NCBI GenBank assembly: GCA_964019055.1 | Contig: OZ025207.1 | Location: forward strand, 15,527,357-15,591,356 | Source of the DNA: Anthopleura xanthogrammica | Taxonomy: Eukaryota > Cnidaria > Anthozoa > Actiniaria > Actiniidae | Reading direction: 5' to 3' | DNA length: 64,000 nt | Shown here: one piece after another, positions 45,296 through 58,300 of the stretch | How positions within the stretch are numbered: position 1 is the stretch's first letter | How the letters are laid out: every line of letters starts with the position of its first letter | Program-made: the position numbers and the translations under genes | Notes under the pieces: generated by a model | What the model was told of the DNA's origin: nothing | What the model saw: the letters and a program-made list of their open reading frames with translations, nothing else | The model's database searches: none

Positions 45296-48200
45296 AATGC
45301 ATTTTCAATTGACTGTATACAAACAACTGAATGCACTATATATAAAGCTCAAGCAAAATATGTCATCTATCAAGAACGTTTTTGATTCTAAAACAACTAT
45401 TGCTAATGAAATCAGAAAAGGGCAATGCAATTGTAAAATCTGGCAGCTTTCTGCCACTATCTCTGTTGAGCCTATTCATATTTTTTTTTAAATACACTAG
45501 TTATTAAGCCCATGAAAATTCACTCTTATTCAGTGTGAAAAATCTATCCTTAATTATTGAATGTGTTCTTTACAATGTATAAATGCTACCCTAACTTACG
45601 CAGTCGATTTGTATGCCATTTTAACTTGAAAAAATTTCTGCTCGTTGGTTTGTTATCAGGATCAAAATCCACAACCATGCACGTGAACCACAAAAGTTTG
45701 TTTTGATTTTTGCTTTTCAGCCAGTGTTGACAAATGAATCCAACTCAATTTAAACTTAGCTTGATCAAAAGCAGTAACAGCATATTTAAATGATTTTCAG
45801 GGAGGTCCTAATAAAATATGAAAAATAAAATATGAAACAAAAGCACTAGATGAAACTGACTACTAATAAATGAATGAGGATAACAGACAGGGGACTGGTT
45901 AGACTATTGTAATATTATAATAATAACAATAACAATAATGATAACAATGGTAATAATAATAATCTCAATACTTATAATGTGCATATTAACATATTCATAT
46001 GATCAAATAAATTATAAATAATATTATAGATGTTCTTGGAAAATGCTTAGCATGTGTGCAGTGTGCATCTTTTCACTGATGAAAAGAAAGGAATCAAACC
46101 AATCAAAGTGCATGCTGCATGCTTAATTCCATTTGATTTGTGAGTTATTGTTAGCCATGCCCTGACTTTGACCAGCCCAATTTTTTTTGATAATCAAAGC
46201 ATTATGGGGAATAGTATCGTTTCCTAATAAAACGTTTTGAGACTGAAGTAAGTTTGACAGAGAAAATCCATGTTACAGGTGAATGCTAAATGATGATGAT
46301 TCTGTATCCAAGTTACAGACTTCTCTAAGGCTAAGATTACTACTGTGTTTATCCCTCCCCCCCCCAAAAAAACATATTACATTATAGATAGCAATAACAT
46401 ATAATAACAAGTACAATAACAAGCATGTACATCACTTACTCGTCTTGATCTAAGTAAGTTGTACTGAGTATCCAAAGTTAAACTTTTCGATATATACTTA
46501 CAAAAGTGATTGGAAAAAAATGCCAAATTCAATTAAGGGGGGGGGGGGGGGGCAATCAACTATGCATTCATATATCAAAATACTGTTCAAAATTACTGGT
46601 TAACATTACAACTGTAGTAGAATATGTATACAGTGATCAAAAAAATATTGTATATAACGACATTAGAAATGTTTTCTTCTTAGAGTAGGTTTCTCATTTG
46701 GTTTGCTACTTCAAAGAGAAAAGGCAATTCAGTTTTCCATAAATTATATTAAATCAAGACCTTTCTATTTCATCTAACATTCCACTTCAGATTGTGTTCT
46801 TTTATAAAACTTTTTCTCTCTCATTGTATACTTGTAAGCAATTCACAATGACATGTACAAAACATTTGTCGTGCTAAAAAAATCCCTCAATAGAAATACT
46901 CTCAAAAAGTACTATTAATTAGTATGACATACCACCCAACCCTCTATCCCCTTTGAAAATTCTTATTGCTCCCCTTGCTCTTAAGGGTGTTAGCAATACA
47001 GTATTTACTTTAACTACATAAACAACTAAGGACCAATCAACAAAGGTATTCAAGCATATAATATGTTAGATGCCAAAGAGTTCTGATAACAAGAAGTTAA
47101 AAACAATCCAACATCCAAAAGGATGTCTAATTTTTTGAAAAATAAGTTCTGAAAAATAAATTCTAAAAGCTTCTGAAAACTGAATCCATGCTTTTTGGTC
47201 TTTATGAGATGAAAATCAAGATTTTAGAGAGGGAGTAGTGCCTTTTAAAACTGATCTGAGGTCTATAGAATTGAGTCCACTACAAAGTTTATGCAATTTA
47301 GAGGTTTTTAATATAATTTTCATGATTGACATTAAAAGTTTACTGACTAAAAGTTTAATTCAATGGTAAATTATTAGTTTGATGAGAAATAAAATTGCAA
47401 TAAAATAAATTCTAAAAGATTAGTTTTAAAGAAACTTTAACCCAGAATGTTCAACTAAAAGTGTACCAGAGAAGAAAAATCAAACTAAGAAATTGCCTCA
47501 ATACGTAGTCAAAGGAGCTACAGACACTGGCAAGAACACCATCAAAGGATTTTATGGTTTTGAGTTTGTTAGTATACTAGTCAGTGGAAAATCAATATTG
47601 TGATTGAGTGGAAACCCTGTGCTTGTGGTGGGTTTGGGGTCCACCATTTTGGGTTGTTGAGTAATAAAGATATGGTCAAAACCTGGTCAAACTAATCAGT
47701 CTTGTCGAACTAACTTGGTGTCTGAAGCAGGATTTCCATTATAGAACAACCCAAAAGAACAGAATTAAAGTTATCAGGCAACATTTCCAAAAAATTCCTG
47801 TCACAGAAACAACTAGACATCATAAAAAGCCACTTCTCGAAATAGCAGCTTTACAATTATCTATGCCTGATGAAGTGCTACCAGTAATTAGATACACAAT
47901 ACAGCCCCAAATCAGGGAAACAGACAAAAACAAAACTTGGATATTGATGATGAAGCTTAAGACTCATTACACAGGCACATTAGAAAGTTCCCTCTTGTCT
48001 GGCAGGTTTAAGTTCTGGAATATAAGCCAGGCTCCTCATGAAACAGTTCATGATTAGGAAGTGAGGTTCAGACAAACTGGCACCCTGTGCAATTATGGCA
48101 AGTTGAGTGACCAAATGTGTAGAGACAAAATCATATTTGGATTACATGAAGGTGCCATGAGAACAGAAATCATCCATTGTTCATCCATCGTTCTCTAAAA

Positions 48201-48350
48201 TTGACACCACATTCCAAAACTTCAAACTCTGACTTATCAATCAAAAATAAGAACATTTCCTGCCTTTAGGTGTGGCTTCAACCTTATTCACACAAGCTTC
48301 CAAATGCCAAATCAAAAAGTCTTTCTGCACTAGATGCTGATATTCTGATT
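45296..48350. other. Unannotated AT-rich stretch with simple repeats
   Basis: An (AAT/AAC)n patch lies at about 45,910-45,965, a C9 run at 46,357-46,365 and a G16 run at 46,537-46,552. Small frames at 46,506-46,688 and 47,863-48,057 are unsupported. Confidence 0.4.
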
Positions 48351-48537
48351 TAAGTAATAAGTAAGTAAGTAAACACTATTTATAGAGGGTAGCAGGTAAC
48401 AGTAATTCGACTGACAAAGCTGTGGCCCTCTTTAAGTTTCTTACTTTGAAAGGCACAGATCCGTCATTAACATAATCATCCGAGCCACCTGAAGGTCTAA
48501 ATATTTGCAGATGTAATTACAAAGGCCACACCTCCTA

Positions 48538-48568
<31 letters not shown>

Positions 48569-48632
48569 CCAGGGCTTGAACTCATGACCTCCCGCATGGA
48601 AGTCCAATGCTCAACTGAGCCAACTGGTTGAC
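48351..48632 (-). mobile_element. tRNA-derived SINE, minus strand
   Basis: Reading the minus strand, the head TTGGCTCAGTTGAGCATTGG contains an A-box (TGGCTCAGTTG, plus 48,612-48,622). The B-box-like GAGTTCAAGCCC lies at plus 48,572-48,583. A non-tRNA body follows (CTCAGGGTCTTAAAATAACT, TTGTAATTACATCTGCAAAT) and a simple-repeat tail (TTAC)n at 48,351-48,374. From memory this body is typical of a SINE widespread in hexacorals; that identification is unverified here. Confidence 0.8.
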
Positions 48633-50377
48633 TTAGGATGAAATAGCCTGATGTTCTCAATGACATATTTGTTGATGAAAATCCATCTACTCAGGTTAAA
48701 ATAATTATAATGGATTAACCTTTAGAGACACTGAGTAAGAAAGAAAAGCGTACCTTTAATTAAAGTTTTCAACTAGAGTCTTGATCACAACGAGTGAGTC
48801 AGTTACCCTCTACTGCAGTCACAGGCTTTTGGACCATATGACTGCAGTAGATTGTCATCACAGATGACACAACTCAACTCAATGACATAACTTATGGGTT
48901 ATAAAAGGCAAGATAATGGAGGAAAAAAACATCAATTTTACTTAAAACTGTGTCTGGTGATATTGATGAGTGGACTAAAATCAGCTGAATAAATCTCTAA
49001 ACACAAATCCTAAAGTTTACATAATACAAACTTTTCTTGCCCTGCACACAATACACATGCGTTACAACATAGTTCCAATGACCTGCTAACCAGCGAACAG
49101 AGATAAACAGACCCGTTTCATAGGAACCGGAAATCTGTGATGCTACAAAACAGTAAACACCAAGAACATTCATTCCCAATAACACACATCAAGATCAACA
49201 ATTCTATCAAACTGCAATAACAAGAAAATATAGATTCTGAATTTTGACCAAGCTAAGTTATCACACCACTGACTTTGTCCACTGTTAACATTATAATAAA
49301 AATAATGAAATGTAAATTATGATTTTTAAATGATTATAGGGGAGATTTAAATGTGGTAAAGGGGCTAGAATGACCATACTTTATAGTGTACGTAATTCAT
49401 GTTTTTACTCTTGCATCAGATTTCAGTTAGTTGATTTCACTGAATTGCAGTGTTTGTTGGGCTTGACACTGTCTCTCCCATTCAAATTTATCATATTAAC
49501 ATTGTGATATTCTGTAATGCATATTGGGAGCATCAGGTTTGACAGTCACTTGATGTGTTTCAAGAACCATTTCTCTTTTTCACTCTTCTCATTTTGGTTT
49601 TCCTTCACATCACTGTTGATTTTGGAATGCCCAACAAAGAAAATTATTTCCCAATTTATTTTACTTGTTCCTTGGATGTTTGAAGATTCAAAGTTTAGAT
49701 AATATTTCAAATCTCGACCAAACATTTTTACTCTTTCCAGTGCTGTTCTTGTTTTATGCCCAACATGTTCTATTTTCCCAACATTTACTGGCCAATTGAC
49801 TCATAGAACTTCTAAAATGTAGTTAACAAGTGTAGTTCTCCTTGACTTTAACTCATAGCTTTCTGTTTCCTTGATTGGAAGCTGAGAAAAATGTATTCAA
49901 ATGGCAATGAACACTTTATCATGGTTTTCGTTATAATGAAATGCTATGAATCTCGTCTTCTTGGTAAATAAAAAAACTATGCTGCTGTCCTTCATTCGGC
50001 TTCTCCATTTGGAGTTACAACAATCCACTGAATGCATCTTCACTTCATTGCAATATATTTGTTTGGAATGAACATCACTTATAGCAAAAACTCTTCATGA
50101 CCTATTGACATCCATCTTGCTTTTAGTAATGATTGCTCATGGTAACTATTAGTGACAATAGCAAACCTTTAATGGGTATATACGGCACGCCCCAGGGGTT
50201 GGTTACCCTAGCTTGTGTTGATCCCTAAAAACCCAAGGTTGATACTGGCACTACTAGCTAGTTTCGTGATTTATAGCAAAATGTATGTCATCATCTTCTG
50301 GCTGATCTTAAATCTTTATAACAAATTCCAGTCTAATATGAGTGTAGATAATAACCCATGATCTCCATTTGACTTAC
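48633..50377. other. Unannotated stretch
   Basis: No gene is supported. A minus-strand frame at 48,997-49,185 contains weak acceptor-like signals but no domain. A plus-strand frame at 49,517-49,702 is hydrophobic and unsupported. Confidence 0.35.
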
Positions 50378-50508
50378 TGGGGCAGTGAAGAATTCCAGTA
50401 GTTATTTTGTGCCATCGGTTAGGAACCATCAGCTCCGGCCACCACAGAAGAAGTAATGAAGTGCTTTCATCTGGCTCCAACAGCGGCATTGTACCAAGAT
50501 CACAACAT
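50378..50508 (-). other. Exon-like segment, 131 nt, minus strand
   Basis: An acceptor (GCATTGGTTTGCAG) precedes exon base 50,508 and a consensus donor (CCCCA|GTAAGT) follows base 50,378. One frame is open throughout (begins CDLGTMPLLEPDES and contains LLLLWWPELMVPNRW). I recognise no family. It could belong with the minus-strand first exon at 57.4-57.5 kb. Confidence 0.3.
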
Positions 50509-50519
50509 CTGCAAACCAA

Positions 50520-51680
50520 TGCCAGCGTCTTTTCTGGATGATATGAATGACTAGCACTTGTCCAAGCACAATCTGTCTCATACTATGCATGAATTTTGGA
50601 AGGTATAATCAATGTTGGTCCAGAGGTAGTACTGGTGCTCTGTACTGGTTATCAATATGTCTTTTTCATGTAATTGGCTGTTATCACATATTTGAAGTGC
50701 GAAAAGTGTTCGCTGGATGGAAGATTTAATTTTCTTTGATTCTTTTCTTCATAGCTTTGTAAATGGGTATCTTGGCATTACGCTGTAGGTTGAGGTATCT
50801 TGCCACTAGGTCTTAGTATCTTGATACTAGGTTGAGGTATCAGTAATTTCTTACACACAAGCAAAGCTGGGTACAAGTTCATTTATTGTTTTCTGGCCAA
50901 ATTCATACTTGTATTGTATTTTCCCACATATGTCCTTTATTTTTGTTAGCTGATGTTATTTGTAGAGAACCTCTTTGTATACCACACTCTTCAATGTTAA
51001 GCAGTAGTTGATGACAGTCTATCTTTCTGACAATTCATTACATAGGTGAAACCATTATTAGAGTTCTGTAATGCCATTTTCTTGCACAACATCTAGAAGT
51101 ATTTAGAACTCATCTTTTCTGAGTTTGCTCAAAACAGTTGTTCTTCTGTTCTCCTGATGGCCGTCTTTTTTGTTGCAGTGTCTGCAGTAGTACTGATCTG
51201 ACTTTTGTCCAGATTTTCATGTGTATTCTTATTTATCATTGTTGAAATATATTGTGCCAGTAAATAATGCAATGTTCTATCTTGAGTACATCTTCTTTGT
51301 GACTCATTAGGCCATCTCCATTAGGCACAAGTATTCCACTAATCTTCTACAGTAATCAGGCTTTAAGTATTCTACTGTACAGTTCATGCACATGATACAA
51401 ATGGTTTCTCTTGTTTCAGATCTGATCAGCAGTTCAGAGTGGATATATTTGAAAAGTACACAAGTATGGTCATCTAGAGAAATATTGATGATGATGGGGT
51501 TTTTAGGAACACATTCAATCACAATAAACAAATATTTTTGGAACTGCAACTACATGTTTTCAATGAATATTATTTACCTTTATTTCAATTTATTGTTCAT
51601 TTGATTTTATCAGATCTAAGTAATGCTAATTTTTAATTGTTCTTTATTTTTAGAATCAATAATATCACTAATATACTGCA
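50520..51680. other. Unannotated stretch
   Basis: Short degenerate repeats of GAGGTATC(T)...ACTAGGT occur near 50,765-50,845. Overlapping 70-80 codon frames on both strands at 51,307-51,604 shadow each other. Neither has domain support. Confidence 0.35.
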
Positions 51681-51689
51681 ATCGATTTT

Positions 51690-51830
51690 TAGCAATTATT
51701 GGATGAGGCTGAGTATGATAACATGGAAAATTATGCATAACGAAGAGAGGGTTATCTGCCGAGGTGGATAACACTCTTCGAGGTATGCACAACTTTTCAT
51801 ATCATACGATAGCTAAATCTAATAATTGTT
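51690..51830. repeat. Strong palindrome / foldback element
   Basis: GTATGATAACATGGAAAATT...CGAAGAGAGGGTTATC (51,713-51,756) faces GGATAACACTCTTCGAGGTATGC...TCATATCATAC (51,766-51,807) across a 9-bp spacer TGCCGAGGT. Weaker complementarity continues outward (AGCAATTATTGGATGAGGCT against TAGCTAAATCTAATAATTG). It would form a long hairpin in RNA or a cruciform in DNA. It is probably a compact foldback transposable element. Confidence 0.8.
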
Positions 51831-51950
51831 TTATTATTAATTTTATTCAAAATATTTTCAAAGTAAACTAAATTCGTTCATTTAAGAAAGCATTTTAGAT
51901 AAGTTTGGAAACCTTCCCTGTTGGGAAGCTATCTTTGTTTGCCGGCTATG

Positions 51951-52035
51951 ATGACGTCCAATAAGGTTTTAGTTATTGGACGAATGACGTCAATCGTCCA
52001 GTAAATTAAAAAAATTATAGGACGAATGACGTTTC
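51951..52035. promoter_or_regulatory. CRE sites in an inverted arrangement
   Basis: ATGACGTCCAATAA and TTATTGGACGAATGACGTCA (51,951-51,992) form an interrupted inverted repeat that contains a full TGACGTCA. A third GGACGAATGACGT follows at about 52,019-52,031. CREB-type sites combined with CCAAT suggest a regulatory element, or the end of a repeat. Confidence 0.35.
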
Positions 52036-55000
52036 TTTCAAATTTGGTCAGTCAATGCTTGTTATGGAAAATTAACCGGGGACTGTGGGCCAATCAGAAA
52101 GGGAGAAATATTTTGAATAAATAATACAATCTATTATTGACCTGGCTTGAAACAAATATCAAAAGCAGGAATTCAAATTCTAAATTATTTTAAGCATCAA
52201 TTTCAGAATGACCAAATCAAACTAAAAAGTAACAAAATAAACTTATTGTGGAATGGTAATTCCTGCTTTTAGACTTTTGCTCTACCGCAGGTCAAGTTTA
52301 TGTAGATTCAGTATTTTAAGTTCATTGTAATTTATTATTATGTGATTATATTACATCGTACAGCTATATCATTCTCTAGTTTAGTTAATGTTTTTTTTTT
52401 TTTAGTTGATGTTTAGATATTTTCCATCATAATGCAATCGCTGCTCTTTTATTGTATGTATTTAGTTTACACTGCTTCAATAACACTAAAACAGAAGATT
52501 GATACGTACTAAGTTGATCACATCTAAGAGTGCACATATCAGTTAGAGGACACTGGAAAATGGTGAATGTGAAGCTTAGCTTGATAGCCTACTGGCCATT
52601 GTGCAGTACAAGGAGAGGGTAACAAATGTTACTCCTTAATCTCATGAGGAGCAAGGGACCTCAAATGCCATAAAATTAGTTAGTCATTGCAGAGCCTGCC
52701 GAGTCCAATTCATGAAAAATTTATGAGTGAACCACAACAAGAAGGAATGGAAAATGTAGTTGAAAGTTTAGATGATTTTCTAGAGGACTTTTGACCACAT
52801 CAAATAGATCAGCTATTTCAATCTTAGAAAAGCACTGCAGACCTAACTAGATAAATTAGAATGGCAAAAATTATAAAATTTATAAACTCTAGGTTCTTCT
52901 TGTGACCTTTGCAAAACACAAGGGACAACCCTAAAAGCACAGGCAAAACCCTACAAAATTTCTTGAAATATGATTGAAATAAGATTGCATTTCAGAAAGC
53001 ATGGATTCAGTTCTCAAAAGATATTTTAAATCCTACCATATAATCAGAACATTTATCTCATGTCAAACAAAATCTGCAATAAATTTATTCACTATTGTAC
53101 CTAGTTGATTGGCCTATTCTACTGGGTTATAGTATCCCCTCTAAGCTCTATTCATGAGAAGGCAAGAATGTTTTAACTTGAAAGGAATGAATAAAGTACA
53201 TTTACTCAGACCATTCACACACTGCAAATACATTTTTTGTTAAATATACACGTAAAAATCCAGACTCTTGATTATCTTCTCTATATTCTACTGGACATAT
53301 TACTCTTACTTAACCCCCTTCAACTCTTAGCACTCCTTTGGTATCTGCACATGTCAGAGCAACTTGCTTACAAAGAAAACAGTTTGAAGAAAAAGCAGGA
53401 TAAAATAAAATAAATGGATAAAATAATACACCAAACTATATTTATTGGTTCTTAAATGGAAAGGTCTTGATTGAGCATCCATGAAAAAATAAATAAAAAA
53501 TAAATAAAAAGCAAGAAAAAATATAGGAAACTAGTAACCCTAGTTATACAGCTTTGTCACTAAATTTTATTCATTCATTATTCACTCTCATTTTTTTGTA
53601 CAAAAAGAAAAAACTGTGCAGCCTAATTTTTCGATAAAGAATTTTTTCGATAGTACTGTACTTAATGTCCAATGGAAAAGCCTACTGTCTCTATACAAAA
53701 AAAAATTACTGCTATTTCCAGTTAAATGCAGCACCCACGGAATTTCAATGGACTGAAAAAACGTTTTAAGTCATCAGATCCACAGGTGTCCATAGTCTTG
53801 TACATTTTGCATTGTTGTATTTAAATATGTTATTATATTATCAAATGGCAAGTAGTTCATATAAATTATCATTTTTTATCACCCGACAAATGCTTTTGAA
53901 TTTTCACATGTAAGTTTAGTAACTTTTAGAGATTGTCTTTTGATACAAAAATCATAATGGTCAAAACATGTGTAGCTTACCAGAAGCTCTAAAACTGGTA
54001 TTGCACTCTTAAAATTTAGAAGAACAATTGTTCATATTTATTTACTTATTACCTTTTAAGACTGGCACTTTTGATCTGCTTGTGTTACAAGAATTTAATT
54101 CCACTGGAAAACCATGCCTAAAATAAAACATTTGTATGGCTATTGTCCATAAAAATTGAACTATGGCCTCTAATGTCAAAACAGTTGTAAATAATACCAT
54201 TTCTCCTAATCATGCTTATGAAAATATCTACATTGTCTACTTTTTGTCATATCCTTTATTTATCTAAAATGAATTAGATATTATCAGTTGGAGTTTCTGT
54301 GAAAACAGCTATTATGGATATTGCTTTTTTAGTATGCTTATGGAAATATATCAATAATTTTCATAAATATTTTCATTCTTTACCTAAAATTAACCATATT
54401 TCCTTAGCTGTAATTTACTTCTAAAAATTATTTGAGAATTCTTTAAAAAACTTTTAAGACACAAAATAAGATTATTACACTTTGAATCCTAAATTACTAG
54501 AACATGCACATATTTTCTAACTAATTTTAGTAAATATAGATGATATTCAAAAGAAGTGTTATTGCCACAATGAGATCTGCACAGTACAATAATTGCAGGA
54601 CTAACTATCAGTTATCTTTATTGTAGAAAAATCTTTTGAATTTTGAAAATATGAAAAAGAATTATAGCTGAGAAACTCTACATCAAAATTAACTAAATTA
54701 AACTAGTATACATGTATATGAAAACTTTGCACTGGATAAGAAAAGTGGGAATACTAGAATGTCATGCTGTATCCCTATAAAAAAAGCTAATTGCATCATG
54801 CTACCTATATCATTAGAAAAATTAGAAATTCTGAAAATGTTTACAAAATTCCAAAATACGGCCATCAAAATAGAAAGTGCCTTGATACAATACCTGATGT
54901 TTAACCTTATTTTGAACATTAAGTCCTGGTCATCATCCCTGTCTGGACTTACCTTTTATGACTTCCACAGTGACAATTACAATTGTCATCTCCAAAACAG

Positions 55001-55906
55001 CCAACATTTAATAAATATTCAAAAGCTCCAACAAATTTATAAAGAAAAAATCTTCAATTATTTTCAACAATTGTGAGGTTCATCCCCCCCCCCCCCCCAT
55101 ATTTTGAAGAATTAAGAATTGATAAAAAAAAGTTGCAGAGCAAGGAAATTCAATGAAACTTGGGATAACGTATATTGGAGCATTGTTGGTTAATTCCAAA
55201 TAATGTGATTTAGTGATCATTTGAATCAAAAGAAATTTTTTTCTATTGCAAATGCTTTGCACTCCTGTTCAAGTTGTCTAGATTCTTGGTTTACCTTAGT
55301 ACATCTTGAGACCACTACCACCAGCATCCTCTTCAAATTCTTTTTTCGTATAATTCAAATTCAAAAAGATATGGAGTCAATTGGGCAAACTACAGAATGG
55401 AATAACGGAGAACTCCAGATCGTGGTAGTGGTATCAAGAAATAATAAGGGGACCAAGAAATTCACTGTAATTTTAGCTGCATTAGACAAAACACCAGTTC
55501 TCAAACCTTAATGTTAAATAATTTAGATAAGCATTGCACTTGAATTTAGATGGAAGATCAGCAAAATTATCAATCATTCCATGTCCTACTAAAAGGAAAT
55601 TTCAAGGCACTGTAACCTTTTCCCAGCTGTTTGACACAACTAAGAACTTTTTCTAGATGTTTTTGTCTGATGCAGCCCATAATCAAAAGCATGTTGTTTC
55701 TTTTTCTCCACGTTGCCACTACTAGTTTTTACTAGTTTCCTGTGACAAGATGGAAACGTCATAAATGACTCACTGGTTTCTCATAGTGTTAGAGTTGTCA
55801 TCAATTCTTCAATTTCACTTTCCATAATGGCTGGCTCTGTGAGCATTTTTCTTTGGGTATCACTTTTCTGTGGACATCACCACTTGTTTATTACTGTATT
55901 AGCTGC
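52036..55906. other. Long AT-rich stretch without a supported gene
   Basis: It holds A/T runs and a C15 tract at 55,084-55,098. Open frames at 54,698-54,919 (minus), 54,759-55,076 (plus) and 55,221-55,511 (plus) are 73-105 codons long. The last contains KFTVILAALDKTPVLKP but no recognisable domain. Confidence 0.35.
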
Positions 55907-55907
55907 T
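55800..55907 (-). other. Exon-like segment with strong acceptor, minus strand
   Basis: On the minus strand a very good acceptor (TTTTATTTCTCTCTCTTCAG) precedes base 55,907. All three frames stop early. A 21-codon ORF lies further in (begins MLTEPAIMES). It is a possible second exon (UTR or non-coding) of the transcript starting near 57.5 kb. The 3' limit is not visible. Confidence 0.3.
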
Positions 55908-56006
55908 CTGAAGAGAGAGAAATAAAACAGTCAAGAGAAATGATTACATACAATTTTTATCAATAAAAATAGAGAGCACAGCAAAGATAGAGGTTTTGCA
56001 CCTTCA

Positions 56007-56012
56007 CGTGAC
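56007..56012. promoter_or_regulatory. E-box CACGTG
   Basis: CACGTG sits in TTCACGTGACTG. It is an isolated site of unknown use. Confidence 0.25.
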
Positions 56013-56246
56013 TGTAACCATATTAGTTGGCAGGAACAATACAATCGATTTACATAAGAAGGAATTCAGTTTCCAAGAGTAAAGGGTTTTTATTGTTGTG
56101 CCATCTAACATGGCTGGTCTGTCGGCAAGTGATTTTGCAGAACCTCCATAAATGCCAATGCTAACCCCACCATTAACCCTGTATCACCCTTCCCACTTTT
56201 TTAAAGCAACAGAGAAAAGGGTCGAGCAGCCTTAGTGTGCTTGCCG

Positions 56247-56715
56247 TAGGGGCAGATCCAGTATATTTGCTCGAGGGATTGGAAATTTTGGTTAGGGGAG
56301 TTTGACAGGCAACCAAAAAATGTGAGGGGTTTAAAACAGCCAAAAAAATTATTTCGCATTGGATATTTTCTAAATAGTGGGGTTCCTCACTCTCATTTAA
56401 GGGGTTCAGGGACTGAGCTTTGTTGTTGTTGTTGTTGTGGTTGCACTAGTGTGTTTTGTAATGCGAGTCCTGGGCCCCACATGTTGGGGCACATTGGGGT
56501 CCCTAACACATTTGATAATATTCTAGATAGTGTTCTAAGGAATTTAGTGCAATGGAAGAAATTAAATTCTTGGTCCAGGGATGCAAACAAATTGTCAAAA
56601 TGCATTTTCTGATAGTTTTCTTGTGTAAAAATGCATGATTCCTGTGTTAACACAAACCCTGGGGTTTGATTGCAGTTTAGGGGGTTGGGACGAATGCCCC
56701 CTAGATCTGCCCCTG
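56247..56715. mobile_element. Inverted-repeat element, about 0.47 kb
   Basis: TAGGGGCAGATCCAG at 56,247-56,261 pairs with CTAGATCTGCCCCTG at 56,701-56,715. The interior includes a (TTG)n run near 56,420 and a 96-codon frame with a poly-Cys translation of that run, which is not a gene. It is probably a non-autonomous DNA transposon. Confidence 0.5.
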
Positions 56716-57434
56716 CTTTGCCCTTGTTTTTTTTACCAACTACAGTGGCCTAAAATGTATAACATAGACTGCACCATCTTTTAAAACTGCAATACCACAG
56801 GTTGAAATAAAAATTACTGCAACTGCACCCAAAAAAGATAAATATGGCATCACTACAAACCCATATGCTGCTGCCTTAGAAAAACCGTCAAATTAGTCAA
56901 GAAATTCTCCATGGAAGCTAGGCAAAGTTTCAGCAAACGCAAATTGGCTTAATTTTTTAAACGCTGGGAGATGTTTTTATGTAAATAATACAAAATATAA
57001 AATGAAGAAAGCAGAAAAGAGCTCAAAACAAATTAATAATAACGTATAAATCAATATTTATATGTTAACAATATCCTTACAGTATGTATCTATTCAAATT
57101 AGCTTGAATACTAGTTGGAAGAGATTTTCCTTCAAAAATACCGTCAAAAATATAAGAAAGAAAGTATAAAATGCAATAAAACAATCAGAATAGGATATAA
57201 TAATCGAGATCATACTTTTTAGTAGCAGTTGGGCGTCTAGAACGAAGTTAGGCAACTTTTAATCGGGCACGTGAAAAGTTACATGAAGCCAGCCATGGCC
57301 AACACAAGGACAGACAAAATCCTCGTTTTTTCCTACGACAATTATAAAATACTTCTAAATAACCCCACAGAAGGCAAGAAAAAACATTTTCGATAGTATT
57401 GCTATAGGTAATTATGTGTTTTAGAGTGTCTTAC
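56716..57434. other. Unannotated stretch, likely intronic
   Basis: No gene is supported. GCACGTGAAA (E-box) lies near 57,269. If the minus-strand exons are real, this is part of their first intron. Confidence 0.3.
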
Positions 57435-57560
57435 CGGGTCTACAGCGACATTTTGTCCTCATTTTCACACTGTTACTCATCCGCCATGTTGTTCTTGTTG
57501 ATATGAAGACCGAAGAGCATCGTGGGTGCACGTGCTCGGGAAAAACCGGAATGGCGAGAG
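57435..57560 (-). promoter_or_regulatory. Candidate bidirectional promoter with minus-strand first exon
   Basis: The minus strand has AACATGGCGGATGAG (YY1-like), ending in a four-codon ORF, and a first-exon donor CCCG|GTAAGA (last exon base 57,435). The plus strand has an ETS-like ACCGGAATGGCGAGAG near 57,545-57,560, and GCACGTGC lies between. The CpG content is above that of the surroundings. Expression on either side is inferred only. Confidence 0.35.
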
Positions 57561-58150
57561 AAGAACAGACTTGATGAACTGGAATTTTAAAAAATAATGA
57601 AAATTTCTTTTAAAAAAAACAAGAAAATCGTTGGAGATTCACGATGATAAGTTAATATTATTTTTTTCAAACAATTTATGCAAAACTCACTGAAACTCAT
57701 GAATAAGTGTAATGAATATTCAATGTAGTATGTGTGTGAGTGTGGACCGGGGGGACACTTCTGAATGGGGCCTGGTTCCCGCTTGTGTTCTCCTGGGCTT
57801 TGCCCCAATAAGGATTATTTTTCCCCCTTCAAATTATCTAATTGAGTGACGTTGAAGCCACTAAAATGTTCCAAAACTCACTTCAGATTTTCTTACCCTT
57901 CAAATTATTCATTCCAAGCTAAAACCTGATAGGCATTGCGTTTGTAATACCTTTCATTTCCTCTCATTAATTTCCAAACACATTTCGGAATACGTGTTAA
58001 CGACAAAGAAACTAGGTTTTGAGGCTTTTGTGCCGGAGCTCATGCACTGTGTTCAAAATCGATGTGAGATGAATATATCATGTCTTTGAGTGACGTTGAA
58101 GCCAGTTGAATGTTGTCACTTCAAATTTTATCGATATCCTGAAACACCAT
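57561..58150. other. Unannotated stretch
   Basis: No gene is supported. A short repeated phrase, TGAGTGACGTTGAAGCCA, occurs near 57,843 and 58,087. Confidence 0.35.
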
Positions 58151-58151
58151 T

Positions 58152-58300
58152 CGGGCTGATCAAAGTGAGGGCTCGGAGAAAAACCGTCGAATCAAGGCAG
58201 AGACCTAACAAACTCTACTCACATGTGATACCGAGGAATCGAACCCGAGACTCTAGAGGTAAATAACAAACCTTGCCGCACTCAGTGGATCCGTCTAACT
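58152..58300 (-). mobile_element. tRNA-derived SINE, second family, minus strand
   Basis: On the minus strand a perfect Pol III B-box GGGTTCGATTCC (plus 58,235-58,246) is followed by TCGGTATCACATGTGAGTAG, then AGTTTGTTAGGTCTCTGCC and GTTTTTCTCCGAGCCC. The A-box region is degenerate. The same 3' body recurs at 63,691-63,826. I recall this body as common in cnidarian genomes; unverified. Confidence 0.7.

Noticed and set aside
35248..55098. Long G or C homopolymers (35,248; 35,850; 46,537; 55,084) as functional G-quadruplex sites
   Set aside because: They are isolated mononucleotide runs whose lengths are also sensitive to sequencing error. I note them but do not interpret them.
56322..56653. 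Cys-rich plus frame and Gln-rich minus frame
   Set aside because: Both are translations of a (TTG)n run inside an inverted-repeat element.
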